Part shown: positions 1 through 6,022 of the stretch, in pieces
Layout of the letters: the number at the start of each line of letters is the position of its first letter
Position numbering within the stretch: position 1 is the first letter of the stretch
NCBI GenBank assembly: GCA_036268995.1
Contig: DATATB010000035.1
Span: forward strand, 1-6,208
DNA from: DATATB01 sp036268995
GTDB lineage: Bacteria > Planctomycetota > Planctomycetia > Pirellulales > PNKZ01
Direction: 5' to 3'
Length of the DNA: 6,208 bases
Position numbers and translations under genes: made by a program
The notes under the pieces: model-generated
Seen by the model: the letters and a program-made list of their open reading frames with translations, nothing else
Database searches by the model: none
Told to the model about the DNA's origin: nothing

Positions 1-46
1 GACGGGATTGGGCAACTCGATCGAGCTGCCCGGAGAAGTCAGCCGA

Positions 47-286
47 TTAGCTGGTCAGCAGCCAGTTGGCATTCAACCAGGCAAGCTCGGCTTCGACAGC
101 CTGGCTGCGATTACTGAATGGCCCCAGCACCGGCCCGCCGATGATTGCAGCAAACCATTGGCCTTTGTCATCCGGCTCGACATGGCTGGCTCGGCTGATC
201 GACAGCCGGCCCAAAGTAGCCAAATTAATAGCCTCGCCGTAAATGCACCGGGCCTGGCCACCAGGTTCGACGACCAGCTCCATCAT
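47..286 (-). CDS. 79-residue conserved hypothetical protein, last visible gene of the leftward operon
   Basis: Small soluble protein with no signal peptide or membrane segment. It reads as a compact alpha/beta fold: MELVVEPGGQARCIYGEAI at the N-terminus, then LATLGRLSISRASHVEPDD, a tryptophan-containing strand (GQWFAAIIGGPVLGPF) and a C-terminal helix (SQAVEAELAWLNANWL). I recall this pattern, with its RASHVEPD and GP-LGPF motifs, from unannotated planctomycete proteins; no function is known to me. The first ATG (286) overlaps the stop of the upstream 317-residue gene as ATGA, and a second ATG follows at once (283). The purine-rich GAGGTG lies 2 bases from the first ATG and 5 from the second, so the second may be the real start. 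The ATGA overlap supports translational coupling and gene reality. Confidence 0.8.
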   Translation of the reverse strand: MMELVVEPGGQARCIYGEAINLATLGRLSISRASHVEPDDKGQWFAAIIGGPVLGPFSNRSQAVEAELAWLNANWLLTS

Positions 287-1236
287 GCCACCTCGTCACG
301 GCGGCGCAGAATATTTCTGCGTGGCCGATCAACCAGCAGGCCATCGAGCACCGACTGCACGCCGGCCAGCTCGGTCGCCAGATGCTGCCGCAAGCCGGAA
401 TTGTCGCGCAAAGCCTGCGGCTCGACGCCGCGGACGGTGCGCTGGGCCTGCTCAACCAGGTCGTCGAGCTGGCCGCTCGAGCCAATGTTGAGTTGCTTGA
501 ACCGCTCGAAAAACTCAGTCAGGTTGGTGATCGCCGAGTCGCGAAACACCTTGGGCTTGCCGTCGTCAGTGCCGCTGAGCCGCTCGGTTAGATGCGAAAC
601 CAGCTTGCCCAGCTCGCCGATAAACGCTTCTTCGGCCAACCGCACGGCCTCGTCGAAACGAGCTGCGACCCGGGCCTGCTCCTGCCGGAACAACTCGGGA
701 CTCAGCTCGCGCAGATAATTCGGCGGCTCAACCGAGGGGAAATCCCAGTCGACGCCGAACAGGCCGTGCAAAGACGTCGGATAGTCACTGGAGTTGAAGA
801 GCGAACCGAGCCGCTGGCGAGCAGCAGATTTCAGCTCGGCGAAATGCTCATCCAGCCGCTCGACCGCCTCTTCCAGTTCCGCCTTGAGCGTGGTCATGTG
901 CATGCTGAAGGCCTGGATGTCATCCTGCCGGATCAATCGGATGCCCGGCTCGGGGTACGGCAGCGAAATGCCTTTCCAGTAGGAAATCAGCCGGCCGCGG
1001 ATGCTCGTCACTGCCTTGAAGGCCGGATGGCTGGTGTCCAGCAACTTTTTGCCGGCCGAGAGGTACTGGCCTTGGGCGCCGAACGATTCGGCAGCCCGAG
1101 CCTTTTGCTCCTGGGTGAGCGTCTTGCGCACACCGAGCCAGGAAAGCGACACGCGCACGGCAGCCATCGTGGTACGCAGCCGATGGGCCGAGGCTGGGGT
1201 CGAGGTATGGGTCGGATTGTCGAGCAATGTGCTCAT
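283..1236 (-). CDS. DUF3150-like helical protein, 317 residues
   Basis: Probably a soluble cytoplasmic protein, rich in helices. Residues 24-90 contain MAAVRVSLSWLGVRK and a Lys/Gly-rich stretch (SAGKKLLD, then SIRGRLISYWKGISLPY). Residues 106-145 are a likely coiled coil (TLKAELEEAVERLDEHF). Residues 147-175 hold the turn LFNSSDYP followed by GVDWDFPSVEPP, and a second long charged helix runs from about 178 to 220. This layout resembles DUF3150 proteins, which I recall near MoxR-type ATPase and VWA genes on plasmids and islands; the assignment is from memory and moderate. The frame is open upstream to 1419, but ATG 1236 is preferred: AAAGGAAAA precedes it and its ATG overlaps the previous stop as ATGA. 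The stop in turn overlaps the start of the 79-residue gene. A role in DNA maintenance or protein modification would be guesswork. Confidence 0.85.
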   Translation of the reverse strand: MSTLLDNPTHTSTPASAHRLRTTMAAVRVSLSWLGVRKTLTQEQKARAAESFGAQGQYLSAGKKLLDTSHPAFKAVTSIRGRLISYWKGISLPYPEPGIRLIRQDDIQAFSMHMTTLKAELEEAVERLDEHFAELKSAARQRLGSLFNSSDYPTSLHGLFGVDWDFPSVEPPNYLRELSPELFRQEQARVAARFDEAVRLAEEAFIGELGKLVSHLTERLSGTDDGKPKVFRDSAITNLTEFFERFKQLNIGSSGQLDDLVEQAQRTVRGVEPQALRDNSGLRQHLATELAGVQSVLDGLLVDRPRRNILRRRDEVA

Positions 1237-1763
1237 GCGGAGTTTTCCTTTGGACTGTTGGGATTGAGAGCGCGGCCACGAAAAGCCACGCGCCGTTGTT
1301 CGACAATATCGTGAGCATCGATCAGTTCCACGCTGTCGGCGGTCACAAACAGTGCGCCGCCGGAAAACTCGCCAATCCGTGGCTTCGAGCAGGTCGTGGC
1401 ATAAGTCAGCGACCAGCACTGGTCGCGGCGAAACTGCCGCAGGAACTTTTGTACGAGGTGACCAACCTGACCTGGGTCTCCACCTTCATTGGCACAGAAC
1501 CAAAGGTACTGGCCATTCTCCGGATCATCGTAGAAGGCGAATTCAAAGTCGGTTTCGCCGCCTTCGTCGTCGGGGAAATCGCGCAATACGCGAAGACCGG
1601 TCCAGTCGGCATCTTCTTCCGACAGGTCGCTTGGCAGGGTCTGAGCGGTGTATTCGTGGTCACCGAACACAAAGACGGTTTCAAGCTGTTCCTCTAACCA
1701 CCGGCGCTCGTCTTCAGTCAGCTGGTCGAGAACCTCCGAAAACTCCAGGTAGTTGTTCGCCAT
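1233..1763 (-). CDS. Acidic conserved hypothetical protein, 176 residues
   Basis: Soluble acidic protein of unknown function. The N-terminus (MANNYLEFSEVLDQLTEDERRW, a strand followed by a helix rich in Glu) is followed by alternating strands: ETDFEFAFYDD at 70-80, then QYLWFCANEGGDPGQVGHLVQKFLRQF at 85-111. The C-terminal part contains the distinctive run CSKPRIGEFSGGALFVTAD at about 125-143. I recall that C-terminal motif and the L(T/S)-E-ERxWxE opening from planctomycete hypothetical proteins; no enzymatic residues are obvious. GGAGC about 5 bases upstream is a usable ribosome site for ATG 1763. The stop overlaps the ATG of the DUF3150-like gene by ATGA, and 53 bases separate it from the broken WGR gene upstream. 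It most likely shares the transcript of the whole leftward cassette. The opposite-strand frames through this gene look like shadows. Confidence 0.85.
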   Translation of the reverse strand: MANNYLEFSEVLDQLTEDERRWLEEQLETVFVFGDHEYTAQTLPSDLSEEDADWTGLRVLRDFPDDEGGETDFEFAFYDDPENGQYLWFCANEGGDPGQVGHLVQKFLRQFRRDQCWSLTYATTCSKPRIGEFSGGALFVTADSVELIDAHDIVEQRRVAFRGRALNPNSPKENSA

Positions 1764-1816
1764 CGGGGCGCTCCAGTCAGATGTCAGCCACGTTACCTCG
1801 TTCCGGACCAGAACAG

Positions 1817-2032
1817 CTACGCGGCGGCCGTTTCGCGGTAACCCTTACGGGTCTTCTCCGCGATGAGCTTGTCGGCATGCTTGTTGGATGCGGCCGCGTC
1901 GGCGAATTACTTTTCTTGCTGCTGGCCGCTGGCGCCCAGCCGGCCGTAGCGCACGGTAACGCTGGTATTCTTGATCTCGATTTCCCAGAACTTGGCCGAA
2001 ATGCCGCCGAAGAATTCGAAACGTCGGGTCAT
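1817..2032 (-). pseudogene. WGR-domain protein interrupted by an in-frame TAA stop
   Basis: WGR domains are small modules, named for a Trp-Gly-Arg core, thought to bind nucleic acid and found in PARPs and in stand-alone bacterial proteins. Translation from ATG 2032 gives MTRRFEFFGGISAKFWEIEI, then SVTVRYGRLGASGQQQEK, a TAA at codon 42 (1907-1909), and in the same frame FADAAASNKHADKLIAEKTR, then KGYRETAAA and a TAG at 1817-1819. Both halves match the family: the central motif appears as YGR at residues 29-31, and the helix plus K-x-x-K-G-Y end is characteristic. The 71-codon span is normal domain length, so only the single stop breaks it. AGGGAA about 9 bases upstream supports the start. No ATG, GTG or TTG lies after the TAA in frame, so restart is unlikely. 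The truncated 41-residue product would lack the C-terminal helix. A sequencing error is the alternative. Confidence 0.8.
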
Positions 2033-2161
2033 GGTGCTGGTTCCCTATAGATAGATGTCAGGAAGCGGTAAGGGACATTCATTAAGCCCGGATCGAAGCT
2101 TACTGTAACGCTGACCCCAAAAGGGGGAGGACGAGCGACTCCGTGCGCGCAAAGGTTCAGC

Positions 2162-2173
2162 CTACGGCCGTAG
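2162..2173. repeat. 12-bp perfect palindrome CTACGGCCGTAG
   Basis: The half-site CTACGG is followed directly by its reverse complement, with no spacer. It sits in the divergent spacer about 130 bases before the WGR start and 290 before the ATPase start. It could be an operator for a dimeric regulator, but no regulator gene is visible and a single 12-bp palindrome in GC-rich DNA may be chance. Confidence 0.3.
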
Positions 2174-2410
2174 CCGCAGGATGAAGGGCCGTAAACTTAC
2201 GAGATGCGTATGCGGAAGCGAATGTTTCCGGTGGTTTCGTTCGAACCAGGCTCACCGTCAGGCCCAGAAAACCGACGAACTTCGAGCCTCATTAACGAGG
2301 GAGTAGCCTCTCGCCTGCTGCACGCGGTAGTGTCGGACCAACGCGCGCTTCGTACGGGGCTTGGCAACCGCAATGATGTCGAAAACATCGCGGAATGGTG
2401 CGCCGGACAA

Positions 2411-2416
2411 TATAAT
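2411..2416 (+). promoter_or_regulatory. Probable -10 box (TATAAT) for the AAA+ ATPase gene
   Basis: A perfect TATAAT hexamer lies in otherwise GC-rich sequence. It would place transcription start near 2423, leaving a leader of roughly 38 bases before ATG 2461. The expected -35 position (about 2388-2393, TCGCGG) does not match TTGACA, so the promoter may be weak, activated or dependent on another sigma factor. Confidence 0.45.
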
Positions 2417-2460
2417 CGCTCCCGTCAAGAGGCAAGAACGACTTCTTTGAGCGGCCGACG

Positions 2461-3792
2461 ATGAATGCAAAGCGGCAGACGAGACGTGGGCGGTCTCAAG
2501 CGAAACCATTGCCCGAGCAGCAAAGCGCCTTGCTCGTTGAAAAATACGCACAGGCGATTGCGCGTGCGTCGTCGTACATTAGAGAGCCGGAGAGTGAGGA
2601 GGTGAAAACGGCAATTACGGAGATGCGAGGGGACATTGAGCAAATGGCGTCCGATCCCGACCAACACACGGATTTAAATCTGCCTGTCCTGGCGTACTCA
2701 TATAGTAGCTTGGAGTGGCTGCCGGATTATGCCACCCTGAATCACAAGCACATCATCGACGTTCGTGAAGTGTTGCAAAACATTAATCGCTATCGCGACG
2801 ATCCTTCTCTGTCGCGACCGCTGAATTTCCTATTGCTGGCCAGCCCGGGATCAGGAAAGAGTCAGCTAATCAAATCGCTCGTGAAGCAGATCGGCAACCA
2901 ATTTGTCGGCTACGTACCGTACAACATGGCCACCATGCAGGGAAAGGATGATCTCGGCAGGGTGCTGGACGCTGCTCGCAATATCACAATCGAGGGCAAG
3001 CTGCCGATCGTATTTCTAGACGAGTTCGACAGTCACGATTCTAATTATCCGTTACTATTGCCCTTGTTATGGGACGGGGAGCTTGACGTCGGAAATCGCG
3101 AGTTGCGCCTTGGTCGCGTCGTCTTTTTTCTAGCAGGCAGCAGATCGAAGCTGCCTGAAAAACTGCGAGATGCGAGAGAGATGGCCTCCGCTCGGAATTC
3201 CGGTGGAAAGGACGACGATACGAAACTGGCGGACCTATTTTCTCGCATCAACGGAACGGTCGTAAAGCTTCCGTCATTGGCGGACGTTGACGTCAACACG
3301 ACGTCCGATAAGATCGTCATTGCGATGCAATTGCTTCGTCGTCGCTTTCCCAAATGCAAAACGGTGCCTTGGACTCTCTTGTGGTTTATCGCTCAGGCTC
3401 CGTTCCGTTACGAAGCCAGAAGCATCGCGACATTGATCAATTTGATAGCGATGCGAAAAGGCGAGACTGCCGATGCACTTGAAGCGCTCGGTCGCGAACA
3501 CTTGGGCTCGTTACCGTTTGGGAATGCCGACATTCTGACCAAGAGTCCGCTCGGAATCCATCTTAACCACGATCGAGGAGCCTCGGGGCTTGTGGCTTTA
3601 TGGGCTGACGCGAGCCAGATTCAGGCCGATCAGGAACTTCTCGTGGAGCCCATGAAATTCGACCCACCCAATTGGGCGACGATGCTGCAAAAAAGAATTG
3701 CGTCGCTAACAAGCCAAGGGCGGTTGGAGTCGCAACCTTTTGGCGACAGGTCGGCTAATCCGCTTTCACGAGTAAAGCATAGCGGAAATTAG
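2461..3792 (+). CDS. AAA+ ATPase, 443 residues, of a conflict/signalling-associated type
   Basis: ATP-driven remodeller or regulator, predicted cytoplasmic. Residues 1-65 are a basic tail followed by charged helices. The AAA+ core starts near 95: Walker A ASPGSGKS at 127-134 (K133), Walker B IVFLDEFDS at 183-191 (D187, E188), a sensor-1 strand RVVFFLAGSRS at 219-229, and LFSRIN at 259-264 offering a probable arginine finger (R262). YEARSIATLINLI at 317-329 is placed like a sensor-2 helix. The DEFDS motif, then LLLPLLWDGELD and FFLAGS, resemble AAA ATPases that I recall next to RyR-type or other nucleotide-signalling sensors in bacterial conflict loci; that placement is from memory. ATG 2461 is the first start after an in-frame stop at 2413; no strong Shine-Dalgarno is present. 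The last 38 bases overlap the convergent small gene. Substrate and partner are unknown. Confidence 0.9.
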   Translation: MNAKRQTRRGRSQAKPLPEQQSALLVEKYAQAIARASSYIREPESEEVKTAITEMRGDIEQMASDPDQHTDLNLPVLAYSYSSLEWLPDYATLNHKHIIDVREVLQNINRYRDDPSLSRPLNFLLLASPGSGKSQLIKSLVKQIGNQFVGYVPYNMATMQGKDDLGRVLDAARNITIEGKLPIVFLDEFDSHDSNYPLLLPLLWDGELDVGNRELRLGRVVFFLAGSRSKLPEKLRDAREMASARNSGGKDDDTKLADLFSRINGTVVKLPSLADVDVNTTSDKIVIAMQLLRRRFPKCKTVPWTLLWFIAQAPFRYEARSIATLINLIAMRKGETADALEALGREHLGSLPFGNADILTKSPLGIHLNHDRGASGLVALWADASQIQADQELLVEPMKFDPPNWATMLQKRIASLTSQGRLESQPFGDRSANPLSRVKHSGN

Positions 3793-4204
3793 GATTGTTC
3801 CATACGAAATCCCAAGCGCTCTCGATAAGTTCGGGAGTTACCTGGGGGTAATCTAAAGGAGCCGCACCGCCTTCGGCAGCCAAGCTAGTAGCCTGCTTGA
3901 TTACAAGCTGTCCGAGTGCCTCAAGCCGCCGCTCGAGAAGTGGCGAACTCTCGCGCGCTAGCTGCTTTGGCGGCGCACTCCAGTTCAGATCTCCGGTCGC
4001 GGCGATCGTGGCCAGGGCAGCCAAGATGTCGTCGCTGGAAATGAAGGTGGCCTTAGCCGACTTCTGCAACGCTGACATCGTGGCTTGTGCGAGCACTGCG
4101 GTGCGAACGCGATGAAGTTCGCGTTCCAAGACGCTATAGGCCTTAAGCAGGGCCGCGTGCGGCCCTAGAGATTGCGAATTAGTTGCTTCAGGCGCGGTGG
4201 CCAT
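3755..4204 (-). CDS. Small helical protein, 149 residues, unknown function
   Basis: I do not recognise this protein. It is predicted mostly helical and soluble: a Ser/Ala/Thr-rich N-terminus, a charged helix at 17-50 (LLKAYSVLERELHRVRTAVL), FISSDDILAALATIA at 54-68, a helix with charged heptads at 81-110 (LLERRLEALGQLVIKQATSL), and a C-terminal TPELIESAWDFVWNNPNFRY. Such all-helical proteins often act as adaptors or inhibitors, but that is only inference. A GTG at 4213 extends the frame by three codons; ATG 4204 is preferred because AGGTGA lies 5 bases upstream of it, with the GTG buried inside that site. The 3' end overlaps the convergent AAA+ ATPase gene by 38 bases. It lies 192 bases downstream of the GAF-like gene on the same strand, so co-transcription is possible but not shown. 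Confidence 0.75.
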   Translation of the reverse strand: MATAPEATNSQSLGPHAALLKAYSVLERELHRVRTAVLAQATMSALQKSAKATFISSDDILAALATIAATGDLNWSAPPKQLARESSPLLERRLEALGQLVIKQATSLAAEGGAAPLDYPQVTPELIESAWDFVWNNPNFRYALLVKAD

Positions 4205-4221
4205 CGTACTCACCTAGGAGT

Positions 4222-4235
4222 TGTACGCGGGTACA
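4222..4235. repeat. Inverted repeat TGTAC-N4-GTACA upstream of the small helical gene
   Basis: Two 5-bp half-sites, TGTAC and GTACA, are exact reverse complements separated by GCGG. The repeat lies about 18 bases upstream of ATG 4204, between the start codon and a TTGACC hexamer on the minus strand (about 4258-4263). That position fits a dimeric-repressor operator or a small leader hairpin. No matching regulator gene is visible, so the role is inferred only from placement. Confidence 0.3.
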
Positions 4236-4396
4236 TCGTTTGTAGTTCGTCCACGGAGGTCAACGCACTTCAACTTTCGTGCCAGGCAACCGCGCGCGTA
4301 ATTTGGGGGGCTTGTGCCTGCTGAGGGGACGCCACCAATCAACTGTTTTTGATTCGACAGCAACCGTGCGAGCTTTTTCCGGCCAGCGCGCCGACC

Positions 4397-5803
4397 TTAA
4401 AGCCATTCTGCGCCGGCGAAGTCAGCTGAAAACTCCGAAAGGATTGCCCGGACAAATAAAAGCCTGGGAATGACGTCTCGAGCCAAGTCGATGCTGCCAA
4501 ACCCCCAGTAACCGAGATCAAGCATAAAGATTCCCAGCGGTCTTTCAGGACCGTGCCAGGGCAACACGAAGAATCTGTTATTGCGGGCTGCCAGCCAGGC
4601 CGACTCAGGATGCGATCCGGCCCATTGAGCCAGTAATTCATCGTCGCGACCAATCTCGGCCGCCAGAACCGTCGAAGGTTCCCAGTGAATAACGCCGCGT
4701 GGGAGCTGAATATCCGGCCCACTGGGCGCCGCTACCGCCGCGTTGCCCACTCCCGAAAGCCGTGCGCCGTCTCGCCAGATTCTTGCCACGAGCGATTTCG
4801 ACTGCTCGCATTTGGGAATCTTCAGCACCTGTTTCCCTGAGCCGGCGAGTTCCACGAATAGCGGATCATCACTCGGTCCAACGGCGCAGTCCACCCAGTC
4901 TTTTAATTCATCGATCGAGTGCGCGCTTTCGGCGAGCAGCCGCTGTACTCCCGCCGAGAAACCCTCAGTGCAGTCTCCACCGTGAGCATATGCGCAATAG
5001 AGATCGTCGTACTTTCCTCGTGTCAGAAAGGCAATTCTGTTGAACCCCTGCGTTAAGTGGCTCGTGATGAGCGTGCACAGCAGACGCAATGCACGCCACG
5101 GGGCTGGCGGTGGCGCAACGAGCAGACTCGCAACGTCGGCTTGCAGTCTTAACACCGCACGCTTGAATTCTGCATCAAGCCACATTCGAGTGTGGCGTCG
5201 TTGAGCCACGGCACCTCTGAGCCATTCTTTCACGCTTTCGAACGCCGAGCGAATTCGGAACTCGTCGTTAGCGGAGCAAGACCCAAACATCGCAACTTTG
5301 AAGTAGCCGATGTACTTCTCATTGCGCTGAAGCCGCATTTGAACGTGGAAGCCCGCATTCTTTAGAATGGCCGGCATGTTGTTGGGGTCGTCGCCGTTCA
5401 GCTGCCATTTAGCCACGGTCGGCCAGAAATCACATTCGTTGTCAGACTGCCTCTGTCTTACAAGGCGGTCGTAGAATATTTGCGGCGGAACTTGCACTTG
5501 TCCGTCCGTGACGAGACCGTTCAGCTGTCGATCACAGCCGTAGGGTTTAAACCATGAACGGCCGCCCTCGACAGAATGGAATTCAAGGCAATAGCAACAG
5601 ATCGTGGGATCGAGCTGGCCGGCAAGCTTCCGCAGCGCAGCGTTGACCAAGCCGGCATCTTCGAAGAAATCGCCGAAATCAAGTCCTGCTTCGTCGTCAG
5701 ATGCGAGAATTAGCGGCTCAATGAGCATTGGACGTATATGCTGGCGACGATGGATGTACGTCGCAATCATAAACGCTCTAGTCTCGGAATCAAGATTGTG
5801 CAA
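4397..5803 (-). CDS. GAF-like sensor protein, probably two divergent GAF folds, 468 residues
   Basis: Probably a cytoplasmic ligand-sensing protein. The C-terminal half reads as a GAF domain: ALRLLCTLITSHLTQGFNRI at 238-257, a strand ending LYCAYAHGG (268-276), an inserted helical and loop region, then RFFVLPWHGPERPLGIFMLD at 410-429 and a closing helix (RDVIPRLLFVRAILSEF). The N-terminal half (about 50-200) follows a similar order: helix LVNAALRKLAG, strand TICCYCLEFHS, later KYIGYFKVAMFG and helix FRIRSAFESVKEWL. A linker helix at 204-228 joins them. No histidine kinase, GGDEF or HTH output follows, so the protein may signal through a partner. The start is uncertain: TTG 5803 begins a continuous helix, with GGAG touching it; ATG 5770 is the alternative, giving 457 residues. 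No transmembrane segment is seen. GAF assignment is by pattern, moderate. Confidence 0.85.
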   Translation of the reverse strand: MHNLDSETRAFMIATYIHRRQHIRPMLIEPLILASDDEAGLDFGDFFEDAGLVNAALRKLAGQLDPTICCYCLEFHSVEGGRSWFKPYGCDRQLNGLVTDGQVQVPPQIFYDRLVRQRQSDNECDFWPTVAKWQLNGDDPNNMPAILKNAGFHVQMRLQRNEKYIGYFKVAMFGSCSANDEFRIRSAFESVKEWLRGAVAQRRHTRMWLDAEFKRAVLRLQADVASLLVAPPPAPWRALRLLCTLITSHLTQGFNRIAFLTRGKYDDLYCAYAHGGDCTEGFSAGVQRLLAESAHSIDELKDWVDCAVGPSDDPLFVELAGSGKQVLKIPKCEQSKSLVARIWRDGARLSGVGNAAVAAPSGPDIQLPRGVIHWEPSTVLAAEIGRDDELLAQWAGSHPESAWLAARNNRFFVLPWHGPERPLGIFMLDLGYWGFGSIDLARDVIPRLLFVRAILSEFSADFAGAEWL

Positions 5804-5935
5804 CTCCGCAACGACGGATGCGGCACGAAAACGACAATCGAACTACCGCCGAAATAAGTGCGTGCTGATAGGTTAAGGGCGTTTCAGTAGGTTATCCACC
5901 GTCCATCTCAGAAAAGCGAAGAAAGTGCCATGATG

Positions 5936-6022
5936 TTACGACTGCGGCTGCGGTAGCGACTTTTCTCGGGCCCCCGCCAGCGACAAGAGATTCCGCGAAG
6001 GAGCCTCTTCAATGTCGATCAT
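5936..6022 (-). CDS. Possible 28-residue ORF coupled to the partial upstream gene
   Basis: The frame from ATG 6022 reads MIDIEEAPSRNLLSLAGARE, then KSLPQPQS and TAA at 5936-5938. Its ATG overlaps the TGA of the upstream reading frame as ATGA, the same arrangement seen twice in the left-hand cassette. The peptide has an acidic start and a Pro/Gln end and no recognisable motif. It may be a coupled small protein or chance. It lies 132 bases upstream of the GAF-like gene. Confidence 0.3.
   Translation of the reverse strand: MIDIEEAPSRNLLSLAGAREKSLPQPQS

Larger units (their letters stand above)
2033..2460. other. Divergent intergenic region between the leftward cassette and the rightward ATPase gene
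   Basis: This 428-base stretch separates two divergently transcribed units and should hold both promoters. It contains a small hairpin at about 2114-2125 (CCCC-AAAA-GGGG), a perfect palindrome at 2162-2173 and a consensus TATAAT at 2411-2416. The only longer plus-strand frame (2204-2464) encodes an Arg/Ser-rich string with no recognisable motif and no ribosome site, so I do not call it. I could not pick a convincing promoter for the leftward cassette: TATCTATAG lies just upstream of the WGR start (about 2043-2051), but has no clear -35 partner. No tRNA or mobile-element end was recognised. Confidence 0.6.

Noticed and set aside
1..46. Possible start of another leftward gene at the left edge
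   Set aside because: No ATG or clear ribosome site is visible on the minus strand in these 46 bases; a TTG near position 17 has no support.
592..1314. Long plus-strand frames opposite the left cassette (also 8-718, 1227-1697 and 1352-2050)
   Set aside because: These are antisense shadows in GC-rich DNA. The minus-strand products are coherent and coupled, while these are rich in Arg, Ser, Gly and Gln without motifs.
2114..2125. CCCC-AAAA-GGGG hairpin as a terminator
   Set aside because: The stem is only 4 bp, there is no T-run after it, and it lies upstream of both divergent units rather than after a gene.
2235..2256. GTTCGAACC resembling a tRNA T-arm or an attachment site
   Set aside because: A 5-bp stem can be drawn (TGGTT/AACCA), but the loop does not fit a T-loop and no acceptor, D or anticodon arm is found nearby.
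2204..2464. Plus-strand 86-codon frame whose TGA overlaps the ATPase ATG
   Set aside because: It has the tempting ATGA overlap, but the product is Arg/Ser-rich without motifs, there is no ribosome site, and the best -10 box for the ATPase lies inside it. Kept as intergenic.
2258..2551. Minus-strand 97-codon frame across the ATPase start
   Set aside because: It overlaps the start of a well-supported gene antisense, has low-complexity Ser/Ala content and no family resemblance.
4339..4356. AATCAA / TTGATT inverted repeat downstream of the GAF-like gene as a terminator
   Set aside because: The stem is AT-rich, 6 bp, with a 6-base loop and no T-run, too weak to call.
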